Below, piece by piece: positions 1-11,849 of a DNA stretch of 64,000 nucleotides. The first letter of the stretch is position 1. Every line of letters starts with the position of its first letter. The notes beneath the pieces are model-generated. The model saw nothing but the letters and a program-made list of their open reading frames with translations. It made no database searches and was not told where the DNA came from. Made by a program: the position numbers and the translations under genes. The stretch comes from Dicyema japonicum (lineage: Eukaryota; Dicyemida; Rhombozoa; Dicyemidae), in contig RDEW01000007.1 of NCBI GenBank assembly GCA_011109175.1, positions 1,622,236-1,686,235 of the forward strand, read 5' to 3'.

Positions 1-290
1 AAAATTGCGATACTTCAAGGCAAATTCCTACAAGGATCTCTGTTATTCAACCTATACCTTAATGACCTTCGCACTCCAGATGATCCAAACACTATTTTTT
101 CTCACATTGACGACCTTATAGTTGTAGTGAGACATCGAAGAGCTAAAAAGGAAATACGAATCATACAAGAGACACTGGACCTGGTGAGTCTTTAGTCCTC
201 AAAAATCTGCCTAAAAACCTCGCCAGAAAAATCACATGTAACGACATTCAGGATAACACCAAAAGTCAACTTCAAACATCAAGTGAACCT
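1..290 (+). pseudogene. reverse-transcriptase remnant of a non-LTR retrotransposon
   Basis: Frame 1 reads the central part of a LINE reverse transcriptase. It holds FLQGSLLFNLYLNDL, which corresponds to the usual GVPQGS..LFNLYLNDLP block, followed by HIDDLIVV, the degenerate counterpart of the catalytic YADD box. A TAG stop follows at about 196. The same frame then continues with LKTSPEKSHVTTF, the conserved lxlNpeKT block. The copy is truncated by the left window edge and has an in-frame stop, so it is dead. It resembles the other jockey/CR1-like copies in this window. Confidence 0.75.
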
Positions 291-599
291 ACTAGTTTCA
301 AGGATCCGAAAAAAGGCAGAAATAATGAATAACTTAATTTTTTACGAAAGAAAATAAACTCTGAAATTGTTGATTTTTTTTAACTTATGAGAAAAACAAT
401 TGATCGACTTCATTTTGCTTGCGTCGCTATATTTAGTTTATCGCATGCATAATTTTTTAACTAAAACTATGACGGATATTCATGCAAATCTGGATAATTA
501 TCGTATTAGTCAGATAATTTTTGATGATTAATTTTATGATTTTATAATTTTTTATTTTATTCGATGACTAATAATTTTGGTATTTTACTCTGTTATTTT

Positions 600-1470
600 T
601 TATTTAACACCCAAGACCACGGTAAAACCAAAACTAACTATCACGTGATCCCGATGCGCTCCGCCGAAATCCTCATTCTTTCTAGGTGCTCCTCCCTCGT
701 ACCAAACAAGCTCATACAAAGCGGCTGACTGTTTTTGCAGGGCCACCTTCCCACATGCCGGAGTTTTGTTTAATGAGGGCCTCCAGAGTAGTCGGTCCGG
801 TTCTGTGTCTCCACAAGACCACCGCTCCGTCATTCTGAAAGCTTTCTTTTGAACGTCCTCGATTTTCTTAGTGTTCGTCCATGATAATAAAGGTCCCCAC
901 GAAGCACACGCGTACGAGAAGCATGGTTCGATGTATTGCTTGTAAATTTCATCAAGACCGGGTGGGTACCTGTCTTCCATATTCCAGATAAACATTTTAA
1001 TACATTGATCCTCTTCTCGCACTTCAGAACAATGTTTGCCACGTGTGGTGACAAACATAAGTGTGTATCCAGTGTCACGTCCAGGATCTTCTAACATTTG
1101 GTGAAGGGGATTTCAATGTTGTCCAATTTTAACTTGACAGTCATCTTCCCCAACCTTTTGTCCGAAGTAAACATAGACGTGACCGACTTTCTGGAATTTA
1201 TCGTGAGTCGGTTCTTCATTACCCAGGCATTGTGTCGGTCTAGGTTAATTTGTAATTTTTCTGTAGCATTTTGGATATCCCGATCACGCGAGGCCAAAAC
1301 AATGTCGTCCGCATATGAAAGTAGTACATCGTTATTTGGATTCCGGTGTCGGGAGGTCTGCCAGGTATAAATTGAATAAGGCGGGGGATAAAGGAGATCC
1401 TTTGGGGGACACCGTTTGGGAGAAGACGTGAGACTGATTTCAGTATGGTTAACAAAGTTTTGTGCATGAA
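600..1470 (-). pseudogene. LINE (jockey/CR1-like) RT C-terminal part with 3' end
   Basis: Read on the minus strand from 1470 to 600, three overlapping frames give consecutive RT blocks. These are RLLPNGVPQ, then a region equivalent to the YADD box with substitutions, then NRLTINSRKS, and finally the C-terminal thumb-like block IEPCFSYACASWGPL followed by IEDVQKKAFR. At least two frameshifts break the copy. The 3' end (low coordinates) carries GGTTTTACCGTGG, a tail shared with SINE-like copies elsewhere in the window. It is a dead retrotransposon fragment. Confidence 0.75.
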
Positions 1471-1767
1471 TATTTACTCATGGATGACTGCTGTAATCCA
1501 TTGCTTTTAATAATAATTAAATTTTTTTATTGATTTTCTTTTTTTGTAACTATGGGGCTTCCTTCTATTTGTTTACATATTCCCGGAAACACCGAGAAAT
1601 AAGGTAATAGTAACCGAGCTAGTTCGATGATCACGAATCCCCCTTGTCCTTGCCATTTTCGACGGCATAAAAGGCGTAGAGTCTTCGCTGTAAAGAACTG
1701 ATTATGCCAAACGTCATCGCAGAGTGCGAACTTTCAGTAAGCACAAACATATTCGATAGTAGAAACG

Positions 1768-4610
1768 GTACTGGTGCATTATAGTACCCCTATGCACTTT
1801 TAGTACCCCTAAGTTAATTATAGTACCCCATAAGTAATTTTTTTATTTTCTAAAATTAATAACTTTTTAGCGCTAATAGGTTTGCTAGAAACAACTTTCT
1901 CAACTTATCACTTTAAATCACAGTGAGACTGGCGTTGTAGTGGACAAAAAAGGTGACCTTGACACCCTAATTCTGGACCTCCAAAACCCCTTATTTTGAT
2001 TCAACTAAACATAAATGGAGTGAAAGGGAAAATCCTTGAACTCAGATACTGACATTTGCCTACTCCAAGAAACAAGACTAACTCCGTCTTCTTCCACTCC
2101 CGTCTGCCCAAACTATCACGTCATCAGTCATCAGGCGTGGAGCTGGGCGAGGTGGTGGACTGCTTACCCTTATCAAAAAAGAAATTCCGTACGCAAACGA
2201 AAATTTTGTCAACCTCATGTCCCCCGTCGAATATATTGGTATTTCAGTCGAGACAAGTATCGGAAACATAAACATATTGAATGTGTATGTACCACCGCCT
2301 AACTCATGCCCCAAGGAATTCAGGTTCTCCTTTTCAGACGTCGACAAATCAAAAAATATGTTACTTTGTGGAGACCAAAACGCAAAGCATTCGACATGGT
2401 TCAAGAACCAACCATGCGATGTCAGAGGAAACCAATTGTTATCAAATCTGGATAACCTGGTAATATTAAACAACCCTGCATTCAATACAAGGACTCCCTA
2501 CAGAGCGAATGACAGGACATCGTACCCCGATCTCACTCTTGCCTCACCAAACATCGCAACATTAACAAAATGGACAGTGTTATACGAAACCAGCAGTGAC
2601 CATAATCCCGTTATGATTACGTTTGAATGAAGAGATGTCAATTGTAGAGAAACCTGTCTTATTACCGACTACAAAATGTCGACTGGGAAAGGTTCTCAAA
2701 TTTTGTAGACTATTATCTACTTGACTTTCATTTATCCAACCTCAACTCCATCGATAAAGCACTACACTATTTTAATAGGGTGGTAGGGAATGAAAATTTG
2801 TATTAAAAGAAGGCCATCGACCTCAAGAAAGAAGCCGATTCACTCATAAAGAAAGATATTATCTAAAAAGCCTTCAAATGCAATCCTGGGAAACAAGATT
2901 GAGAATTCGTACATTAGAAAGAGAGATCAGGAACAATGCAAAAAAGAAACGAGAGAAAGTTTGGAAAAACCTCATGTCCAATCTAAACAAGCAGAACTCC
3001 CTTACAAAAATGTGGAAAACATTTGGAAGCTTTATTAACGCTGACAACCCGGCCGCACGTGATGAAATGGAAAACAAGATCTTCCTAAACAAACTTATGA
3101 AGTACTAATCCTCCACGAGTTTCATCCCACACAAAAAATTCGAAGATCCATCCTATCAAACCTAAAAGAGCCACCTCACCGATTGTCCTCTCTGTGGAGA
3201 ACGTGCAGAAAATGGTTAAGGGTCAAAAGTCGACTTATTCCTGCGGTCCGGACGGAATCCTGCAATAGTTCTGAAAAACATATGCTATCATGGCCCTCAC
3301 CCAAATTTTCAACTTTTCAATCAACGAAAATTGTATTTCTTCCATATAGCTATCAAACATACGACCAATTCTGAAACCCGGGCGACCAAAGGGATCACCA
3401 GTTTCATACAGACCAATATCTCTCCTATGTGTTACATCAAAACTTTTGGAAAAGCTGATTCTTGAACTAATCAAACCATATTTTACTGATGCACCTTCTC
3501 AACACAGATTCAGAAAGGGGCACTCTACAGAAACGCATCTTACATGCCTTACAAATTTCATCAAGGATGGCTTAAAGCGCAAACCTCATCAGAAGTCATT
3601 AATATTCTCCATCGATATAGAAAAAGTTTTCGACACTGTCCCAAGAAAGCTTTTGATAAGGAAGATCTTTACATCAAAAATTCCAAACAACCTGAAAATC
3701 TGGATCGCTAATTTCCTAAACAAAAGAAAGGGAAGAGTGACCGCTGGAAAAACTAGGTCAGTAACCAAGTACCTTCCAAATGGGGTCTCTCAAGGATCTC
3801 CAATGTCAACACACCTGTTCAACCTATTCCTGAATGATATGCCCTCCCAACCAGTGACGATACTCTGGTTCTGACAAATGCGGTTGATATAATCGTCGCA
3901 GTCAAAGACCAGTGCGTTAATACTGCTGTTTACCGACTACAAGCTTCTTTGGACGATCTGAACTGTTGGCTCGTTAAGAACATTCTACATACAAGTCCCG
4001 AAAAGTCTTATACAACAATTTTCACAACAGAAGATTGACAAACTCCGCTCCATGTGTAACCATAAATGGAAACTCAATCCTCACGACCAACTCGGTCAAG
4101 ATACTGGGAGTAACTTACGACCCACTCTTGATCTTCAGCAAACACATCGACAACGTCATCTCTCGGCACAACGAAAGATAAATTTTGTTAAAACACTCCT
4201 TGGACAATATAATGGGTGTTTCAACTCAAATTTGGACTCGCTCTAAGTGCAGTATATTCAACCGTCTCTAACTTACGGGTGTGCTGCTTGGGGAACCAAC
4301 TATCAAACGCGAATATGAAAAAATAATCCATTCCAAAAAATGGCCAGTAAGGCTTGCAAAGGTTTTCCGACACCACTAAACCCTACACCTTTTAGGAATT
4401 GATGAGGAAAACCGGAGCCTTACTACTCCAAAAAAGTTAGAAACCCCCCAATCCGGAAATGCGTTAGAACCAGGGAGAACACCGAGCAAGAATGAGATGG
4501 CTAATCGAGGCGGCCGGAATCACCTGACGGCTATGTAGTTATTTAATTTGTCGGTGATTTCTGGTTTTTAATAATAATAATTGTTTGGGGGTACATAATG
4601 CACCAGTAGT
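1768..4610. mobile_element. putative TIR element filled by a LINE
   Basis: Near-perfect terminal inverted repeats bound this stretch. The left end reads ACTGGTGCATTAT followed by AGTACCCC (1770-1790). The right end (4587-4607) is its reverse complement with one base missing. Directly outside both ends is GTAGAAACG (1759-1767 and 4611-4619), a possible 9-bp target-site duplication, the size typical of Mutator-like elements. No transposase of its own is visible; most of the interior is the retrotransposon at about 1990-4580. The left end also contains three short TAGTACCCC repeats. The class assignment is an inference. Confidence 0.5.
1990..4580 (+). pseudogene. LINE with EEP endonuclease and reverse transcriptase, broken
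   Basis: The start reads QLNINGVKGKILE then CLLQETRL, the N-terminal block of an EEP (apurinic-like) endonuclease. The endonuclease continues to 2630 with NILNVYVPP, LLCGDQNAKHSTW, YPDLTLAS and the catalytic SDHNPV motif. A basic linker follows (2878-3108). The reverse transcriptase at 3446-3874 has RKGHSTE, IFSIDIEKVFDTV, LPNGVSQGSP and LFNLFLNDMP; the YADD region further on is damaged. Several frameshifts and stops separate the blocks. The 3' end is a short TAA repeat (4570-4580). The domain order EEP then RT is that of jockey/CR1-type LINEs. Confidence 0.8.
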
Positions 4611-4953
4611 GTAGAAACGATATTTTGTAAGTATAGCTTGTACATGTAAATCGAGGATAAATATACTTTTTCAATTAAGCTTAATACCACGTCTCAAAAC
4701 CTTATTTATATAAAAGACAATAAGTATCTCCATTACAATAGGTGGTATAGATGATCCTTCGATATTAAAATAATAGGGTCCATGAGGGACCAGTTCCCAA
4801 GTTAGAAGAGGTCAAAAAATCATTATATAAAATAAGACATAAATGATATTTTGGAACCAAATTAAGATTATAAAAAGCACATGGGACTGATCCCTGAGTT
4901 GGACAAGGCCAAAAATTAACTTCAAAAATGAATTAGAATTATATTCTGGGTAA

Positions 4954-5151
4954 TTAATTAACACAGCAATCCATCCAAAGAGGACCCGCCGACATTATCG
5001 ACGTTGCGTTGCCTCTCACGATTGAAACAGAGATCAACTGGGGAAACCACCGGGTCTCACCCGCGTCGTGGCTTTTTAGTGTAGCTAGGTGTCCAAGTTT
5101 CTTTAGGAAGTGAAGCGATTTTCCAATTATTCCTCCAGTTGTCTCGACCAC
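4954..5151 (-). pseudogene. C-terminal fragment of an RLE-type retroelement
   Basis: Minus-strand translation gives VETTGGIIGKSLHFLKKLG, then GETRWF, then LISVSIVRGNA. This matches the far C-terminus of a widespread invertebrate RT-bearing retroelement family, with the pattern VET.G..G...L..LG followed by R(I)S.A..RGNA. The same block recurs at 10627-10820, 30518-30640 and 35770-35935. Only this end is present, as expected for a 5'-truncated copy. That the parent protein has a restriction-like endonuclease is an inference from the related copies. Confidence 0.55.
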
Positions 5152-5199
5152 GAGTTAGAAAATGTTGTAACAACAAATTTTTAAATTTAACTGATATAC

Positions 5200-5570
5200 A
5201 TGTTGTTACTCAAATTTGAGCAAATAAATCATGCTGGAACCAGTCGGCCCAGAGGAAACAAAAATCACAATCTTTCCGTTCGAGGGTACGGCAAGAGCAT
5301 TGACACCCCTTCTCCTACAAACATCGTTGAAAGTGCACAAATTCATCATGCGCTGCAGAAAAAACAGAGATTAAAGAGGATAAGTACAAAAGACTCCCGA
5401 ATTGGTTCTCTGTCCACCCTATTGTTGTTAAAACATCTGGAGGTATAAATAGGAAGTCACTCTCTTCCCAAAAGACTGGGGCACCTGCCTACACTCATAA
5501 CTCGTGAAATCCGTAAAACCCAATGGCTAGTTGGTATTTTGCTATTGTGAGGTCAGAATTGAGTTGATTG
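5200..5570 (+). pseudogene. C-terminal fragment of an RLE-type retroelement (second family)
   Basis: The translation is related to the copy at 35941-36380. Both contain HNLSV/ITIFP, a conserved D.LSPT.I block, a K.KR.. stretch and then a LEV..KSL region ending near an LGHLPTL block. Frame is kept to 5448 and then lost. It lies in opposite orientation to the neighbouring fragment at 4954-5151, so the two are separate insertions. Confidence 0.5.
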
Positions 5571-5940
5571 AATGAACTTGAATTATTTTAAAAAAATGTT
5601 ATGAAATCAATTAACCAAACAGTTAACAATGTCTGTAATACTCATAATGCGAGGCTGAAGGGAATACAATAGTTCCTATAATAAACACAAGAATATACCG
5701 ACTCAGTCACATTAGCTACAGGGTGTTCCCATCTACTACAACCATTCCCCACATAATAGTAGTGACATGACGTCCTATCCCAAAGCAACTTCCCAACCAG
5801 AGGGGGTCACATTCTTTTCATAGTCGCCGATCAGCTTTAATTATTTCATTTATTTTCTCCTCAAAATAGTTTACTTCCAATTTACCACGTGCCCAATCCT
5901 CAAACCGACTCTAATATTAAATCAACTAGTAACTAATATT

Positions 5941-6231
5941 CTATCGTGTATATCTCAGAGTATCATGGTGACTCAAACAGATTGTAAAGTATTTTACTTT
6001 CTTGCACAATTCATCGCAATACTCACCAACTTCTTTTATCATTATGGCTTTCTCCTTATTCTTTGGTACTTGGAATGTCTCTACTATAGGAAGTTCTTTT
6101 TTATTTACGAAATCTTTATATTCCTGAGGCATCTCCCATTGGACTGCATTCGTGGATATATTCCAAAAATATGGAGTCTTTGACTGCTCATCATAGCATT
6201 CCTTCCATTTGCACGAATTTATTTCACTCAT
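5941..6231 (-). CDS. WW-domain protein, FNBP4-like (short or truncated)
   Basis: The minus-strand reading frame from the ATG at 6231 encodes a single WW domain near its N-terminus. The first Trp is in CKWKECYDEQ, the central aromatics in YFWNISTNAVQWEMPQ. WW domains bind proline-rich ligands. The YFWN..TN.V.WE.P pattern is closest to formin-binding protein 4. The remaining ~50 residues are charged and helical-looking. At codon KK there is a possible 26-nt GT..AG intron (5972-5997), after which a stop follows within a few codons. FNBP4 is normally near 1000 residues, so this is either a drastically shortened gene or a decayed copy. Confidence 0.5.
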   Translation of the reverse strand: MSEINSCKWKECYDEQSKTPYFWNISTNAVQWEMPQEYKDFVNKKELPIVETFQVPKNKEKAIMIKEVGEYCDELCKKVKYFTICLSHHDTLRYTR

Positions 6232-6329
6232 ATTCACCACAACAAAATAAAACAACTTGTGAATATTTAAATAAAATATTATTAATTTCTAATATTTAAG
6301 TTATAATTTAACAAAATATTCCAGCGTCC

Positions 6330-8760
6330 TGTTTGTTTGCAGAAAAGCAGAAATCCTCGGTTATTGTTTCTGGTCGACTCTACTGAAAGGAGAGTATCAA
6401 TTGATGCTCATTCTTGAATTTCGCCGAAGTGACTCGATATGATCAATTCTCGAGGAGGAAAGGGCAAATCTCCACGCGGAACAAGCGTATTCGATTGTCT
6501 GGGGATCTGACGATAAGACCTTATGATACAGGTCACAGGAGAGAGGGTTCATGACTATCTTGCGTAACGAATAAATGTCATTGAGACGTCGAAAGTGATG
6601 CCTATGATCTCTTGGTATAAGTTCAGATGGGGATATCTTAGGAATAACTCAAATTCACTTTTAAACCCTATAGCTGTAATAAAAAGAATGAACTGAAAAT
6701 TTAATGGCGATACAGATAACACATTGCAGATAACCAGTCACACACGGGCTCTGAAGATTAAATCAATGGAAAATTTTGAGCAATTTTTTTTCAAATTGGA
6801 AATTTACCTAAAAATCAAACTCACATCCCTACAAGGACTTTTAAAATGGGCATTTTAATTGGTGTTAATGGATCCATAGAGGAATATATTAGTTCATTTA
6901 CTAGTCAAACCTTTCTTGATTTTCCTTCAGTGATGATAAAGTAGGGAATGCTTAGAGGCTCGGCCGGCTAAACAGCTCATGATAGTCCCAATGTAAACTC
7001 CCGATTGCTATGGATGGTTTTGCTTTTCGGTTGCTGACGGACGTTACAGTCTCTACCTATTTGTCTTCTTTTGTTTCGAGTTACCTCCTAAATGTTGAGA
7101 TCTTATGTAATTTCTTGAGATCCTCGTTCGACGTAGTCATTTTCAAAGTTCGAGGAATTCTGTAGAAAATGGGACTTCGGTTTCGATGTTCTTGAAAGTT
7201 AACGATATCAAAAATCATGGATTGTGAAAATCTTTCCTCAACGGAATTTTTTGTCCGATGTGAATAGCTGTGTGACGGATTTCTCAGGGTTGATTGTCAG
7301 TCAGTTTTCGCTCAGCCACACAAGCAAACAGTTCAGTCAATGTTGTACTCTCTCTGGATGCCTGGACGTCTTGATCCTGTCATGTTAAAACGATGTCTTC
7401 TGCATAAACTGAGAGAAGATCGTTTTATCTAATCGTTATCTGGATGTCAGCTAAGATAAGTTGAAAATTAGCGGGGAAAGAAGTGAACCCTGGGGTACCC
7501 ATTAAGAAATAGTCGAGAGACTGATCCAATGTTTCGCCAAGAAAATTAGCAATCCAGAGTTTGAAATTTCCAGAAATGTCCGTCTGGAATATTTTCCAAG
7601 TAAGATTCTTCCTGAGTTGAAGGCTTTACATATGTCCACTGCATAGAAAGGTCTTCTAGGTTTTTGAACAATCCAGAGTAATTGAAGTTGCTCAGGGAGA
7701 TTAGATGACTGGTGGTTGATCGGTCTTTTTTAAATCCATGCTAGAACTGTCTTTCAGGAAGAAAGTCTTCGGATGGCCTTTCGTTTGCCCTCGAAATGTT
7801 ACGGCTTATTTTCAAGACTTGGGTGTCGACTGATTGCTGCTTAGGTCCGTAAAAACACGTGTCCATTTTATTTTTTTATTTAGAATTCTTTAGCTTTTAT
7901 TTCACTGTTCAATGATTTTACGGAGTCCTGCTTCAAGAGGTCTCCCTGCCCTTTTGAGTTGAATTCTTTCTTTGACTAGAGCCATCCTTCGAAAGCCACT
8001 GGTACATCCGGTGTGTCTTTTGGGGACATTAATAGATCTCCCTTACAAAATGACATTGTTGATATAGGTGACTGCTTTGTAAATGGAGGAAAAGCTCTCC
8101 AGCTATAAACTAGTCGAACTGCTGTCTGTTAAATTCCAAAAATGGCCAGTTTTCGAGTTTGTATATGTCAAACGGCTTCAACTTTTCTCGGAAGATCTCC
8201 CTCTTGATCTTCAACAAAATTAAATTATGGTAATTCTAATGTCATAGACAACGGAGCAATTTATTCTTGTAAAAAAAGAGGGGAACAAAGCGTGATGTCC
8301 GACGAGGTTGGCTGATCTGATCTTGTTTGATGTTCTCGTGCTTTTGGAAGGGTCATTTATGACTGTTAGAAGCCTCGTCTGAGACAGCAGTAAATTTCCC
8401 CCTGCATCGGCGGGTTGGCCGTCAGCCTAGGGGATGCTTATGTCAAGATCGTTACATATCAAAACGTTATTTAAACTCCTCAAAACTGAGAGATCGTCCA
8501 TTTAGTATTTTATTGGTCACGACCAAGGAGGAAGTACATAAATATTCACTAAGAACAATTTTCATCTTTTAGTCTGGCAGATATCTTGATAATCTCTTTA
8601 ATCCCTTTCACGTTCAGTTGAAAACAGACATCCGATCCTTTGGTTTGCGTTGGTCAGGAACAGGCGTCCGAGAAGCTTCTGCCTAGTCAGAAATTCATCG
8701 ACCAAATGTTCTCTGGTGGAAGAAAGCTAATGGTCCCTTTTCGCAATTTCTCCTGAACTT
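6330..8760 (-). pseudogene. heavily decayed LINE, minus strand
   Basis: Read on the minus strand, this stretch shows scattered RT landmarks. One is a C-terminal block IEYACSAWRFALSSSRIDHIE near 6450-6530, similar to copies at 9100-9190 and 48660-48760. Another is a catalytic block reading VYAEDIVLT near 7390-7410 (YADD with one change), preceded by a GVPQGS-like block near 7490. No frame stays open for long. The region is otherwise free of genes. Confidence 0.55.
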
Positions 8761-8764
8761 TAAT

Positions 8765-9530
8765 TATTGATTGATTTACTTATAACCCCGGAATAACCGA
8801 GAAAGAAAGACTGAAAAAATGTCAGACAGTTAGGTAATCTCAGTTCCCGCAATCAAACGAGCCATCCAACGTCTGTGGTATCTCATTGTTCCCACTACTT
8901 GCGAAAGAGTCTTCTCTCAACCCAGTAGAGGAATCCGACTGGGGAAAAAACTTCCTTACCAATCAACTTTCTTTTGTTTAGGAAAAGGACAGGCTAAGCG
9001 GGTTTCGTCATCCTAACAGACCCGAAGGAATCCGGTTCCGCGACTACGGGTCATAACTTCCTTGAGTAAGGAAATAACCATTGATCCAGAATGAGAGCCA
9101 ATTATAAATATAGCTTTCCGGTATATTGAATAGATTATGTGGACCAAAGTATCTGACAACGCGAATCTCCATGCAACAGAGGCATACTCCACCCAACCGT
9201 AGACGGTGTTCACTCTTGCCTGGACATTAGAGGTTGCAAATTGCATCGATCGATTGCGTGTTGTAATCATTAAGTTGTCTGCGTAAGAAAATAACAAAAA
9301 ATTTTCGTCCTAGTAATTTGGTAGGTCGTGAAGGAAAAGATTGAAATGGGTCGGAGAAAGTGGAGAACCTTGAAGGTACTCCGGTAGGTAACAGTCGTGA
9401 TCTCGATCTCAAAGGCCCCCATATGACTCTCTCACGGTGCCCAGAGAGAAAGTTGGCCAACCACAGCATTAGGTTTGGACGAACATTCGAATCAAAAATC
9501 TTCCCAATAGGAAGAAAGCTTAATTATTGA
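8765..9530 (-). pseudogene. LINE RT fragment
   Basis: Minus-strand frames give ANFLSGHRERV, RLLPTGVPS, YADNLMITTRNRS (catalytic YADD as YADN) and VEYASVAWRFAL, in RT order from 9530 down to 9013, broken by frameshifts. The 3' end near 8765-8830 has CTCGGTTATTCCGG, similar to the segment near 1590 and to other LINE ends here. It is a 5'-truncated dead copy. Confidence 0.65.
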
Positions 9531-9779
9531 TCGCTTGATAGACTCCAATCGAACCAAATGAGGACTTGAATTATATATATTTAAGCAGATAAAAAATTAA
9601 AATTAAAAAATTTAATAATTTACTGAATTAAAAAAAATTAAAATTTATTATAATATGGTAAACCTATTCTAAATACATTTGGCGATTCAACGTGTTTGTT
9701 GTTTGGCTTTCTTGTGGTTTTGTTCAACTAATATTTTATCTTCAAAAAAATTATTTATTATTTCTTTCAAAGATATTTT

Positions 9780-9945
9780 TAAATATCAAATATCTTAGAT
9801 TTCTCAGAGGTATACTTCAATATCATATATCTTAGATTTCTCAGAGGTATACTTCAATATCATATATCTTAGATTTCTCAGAGGTATACTTCAATATTAT
9901 GTATCTTAGATTTCTCAGAGGTATACTTCAATATTATGTATCTGA
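9780..9945 (+). repeat. tandem repeat, 37-bp unit, about 4 copies
   Basis: The unit ATCTTAGATTTCTCAGAGG...TTCAATAT recurs at 9792, 9829, 9866, 9903 and (partial) 9940, exactly 37 bp apart. Copies differ at only a few bases (CATAT against TATGT). There are no spacers and no open frame. Confidence 0.95.
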
Positions 9946-9968
9946 TGTTTTATTAGTTCTGGATGGCT

Positions 9969-10003
9969 ATTGGCAAAATGTTAGATGGTAGCATTTTGCC
10001 AAT
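9969..10003. repeat. perfect 12-bp hairpin
   Basis: ATTGGCAAAATG (9969-9980) is followed after an 11-base loop by its exact reverse complement (9992-10003). It lies just downstream of the 37-bp tandem repeat. Its function is unknown. Confidence 0.9.
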
Positions 10004-10620
10004 TTCTGAAATTTGCTCTATTCGTGGACTAATCAGATTCTAATATATTTTTTCACATATTTACATGATATCGAATATCTCCGCGTTTTCTCAGAGTTCC
10101 ACGTGTTTATTTCCGTCCCAGCATTTGAACACCAATCTTGAAATTCATAGATCAGGAAAGGTTCTACACACGCAGAGTATACTTAGTGAAAAGTTTCGGG
10201 CCTCTACCGAAATCGTACAAGGACTTTTACCATTGGGGTACATTCTTATTTCTGCCGATTATGATTTTTATAGCGAAGATTTTTCTTTTATTTACGGTTC
10301 AGTCGATATTGATTTTTGTATTGTTGATTTTCCTTTATACCACTTCTTCTGAAATTGCCTCCTGTTCCTCTATTATAGATTCAAGTGTTTTGGGGACGAT
10401 TTCTCTATCCGTATATTTTTACAGTAAATTTATTGGTTTTGACTGGATCTTTTGAATTTTTTGCTTTTTTTTTAAATATTCGTTTCAGTCGATATTGATT
10501 TTATACTGAAGATTTCCATTAGATTTTTCAGTTCTACATTTAACATGGAGCGACGGTCTCCACCTCTTTAGTATTATTTTTCCTTTTAGATGGCGAAAAT
10601 TTATTATCAAATGAATAAAA
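10004..10620. other. unassigned region with an open frame of doubtful status
   Basis: A frame at 10138-10455 would encode about 105 residues with one long hydrophobic stretch (FLFLPIMIFIAKIFLLF...). No family is recognised. No clear splice pattern or neighbouring exon supports it, and AT-rich DNA easily gives hydrophobic frames. I see no convincing gene here. Confidence 0.3.
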
Positions 10621-10626
10621 ATTAAA

Positions 10627-10820
10627 TTAAGGCATCTGAATGGCCATGCTAATTCCCCTAACAATAGCCAACGAGATACGTTCTCGGAACCAACCAGTCT
10701 CTCGCGGATCTTTGGTCACAGCTTGAATCATGGAGCCGATCTTACGAACCAACTCATCTGCTTGGGGGCCAAGGATTCCTGACGTGTCCACCGCGAATGG
10801 AACAAAAAGATACTCCTCCG
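10627..10820 (-). pseudogene. C-terminal fragment of an RLE-type retroelement
   Basis: The minus strand reads EEYLFVPFAVDTSGILGP, then KDPRETGWFRERISLAIVRG, followed by a stop. This is the best-preserved copy of the C-terminal block F.P.AV.TSG..G followed by R.S.AIVRG. It ends in an AT-rich tail. Only the 3' end of the parent element is present. Confidence 0.65.
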
Positions 10821-10829
10821 AAATTTTAT

Positions 10830-11849
10830 TTTAGATTAAAAATGTTTATTATAAAATGGAATGTTGAATAATTCAAGCCCAAGGTGTTGTATTTCTGTTT
10901 TCTTTATTTACGTTTTTTTAACGATGTTGAATTGAACTTTGTCACATATTTTTGGTTATGAATTGGACAATTTTTTGCAGCAATTTGAATTTATATGGCT
11001 AGTAGTATTTATGACATCTAAAAATAATTAGAAAATTTATAAATCAGTATAGATTACAAGAGGACCACAAGTATAAAATTCTTTCATTCAAACAATGAGG
11101 AAATTGATCAATAGTGACTTGTTATCTGTAGAATCTTCTATTTTTGGTTATCTATAGGTTTGGACTTTACAGTATGGTTGTGTGTCGTAGGGTTGTTCTC
11201 AAGTTTAGAGGGCTCCAAAGTGAACGACCCAGCCGTAGCACATTCTGGGGGACGCGAAGAGCTGTTGATTTTCATCTCTGTGGCTTTCGAATTTGATATT
11301 TTTCCTCTAACAACCATTTATTATTTTTGTAGAACTGTAGAACAGAACTGTTATTAAAAATCTTATTCTACCCTGAAAGGAATTTCTTCATCCACACAAA
11401 ATTACACTTTTTTAACAAGAAAATGCTTGGAAATTTTCTTCCACTCCTTAAGGCAGAATACTTTCGACTTATTATATGTTTCTGTTTTCGGTTTACTATT
11501 CTTATTTTCAACGTTTTACATAAACTTTCAATTGGGATTATGCCATGGAGATTGGCTAGACGATTTCAAAATATTTATTATGTGGCGTCCTCCCAAGGTT
11601 ACTCATTTTGTGCTGATTACATTTTTCCTGTCAATCCACATGTCTCCATTCCTTATCAAAGAATTTGCAAAATGTCATTAACATTAATTGGTTTCTAATC
11701 AAAAATCAAAGAATTTATTAACTCTTAACTCTGTATTTTCTTGACACGACTCATGTTGACTATTTTCAATTTTCCTGATCCTGCATTAATCTGTGATAAA
11801 AATATTAAATAAACCTCTATTCGGTTGATTGACAAAATTTGAGTAATTT
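10830..11849. other. no identified gene; two unassigned hydrophobic frames
   Basis: Frames at 11160-11357 and 11427-11681 are open but begin without ATG and match nothing I recognise. Both are rich in Phe, Leu and Ile. They could be exons of a multi-pass membrane protein joined by tiny introns: a GT..AG stretch of 30 nt ends just before 11160. I could not build a continuous model, so this stays unresolved. Confidence 0.25.

Noticed and set aside
9780-9945. CRISPR-like array
   Set aside because: The units follow each other without spacers, and the genome is eukaryotic; it is a plain tandem repeat.
10138-10455. A membrane protein gene
   Set aside because: One hydrophobic frame in AT-rich DNA with no family match, start context or adjoining exons.
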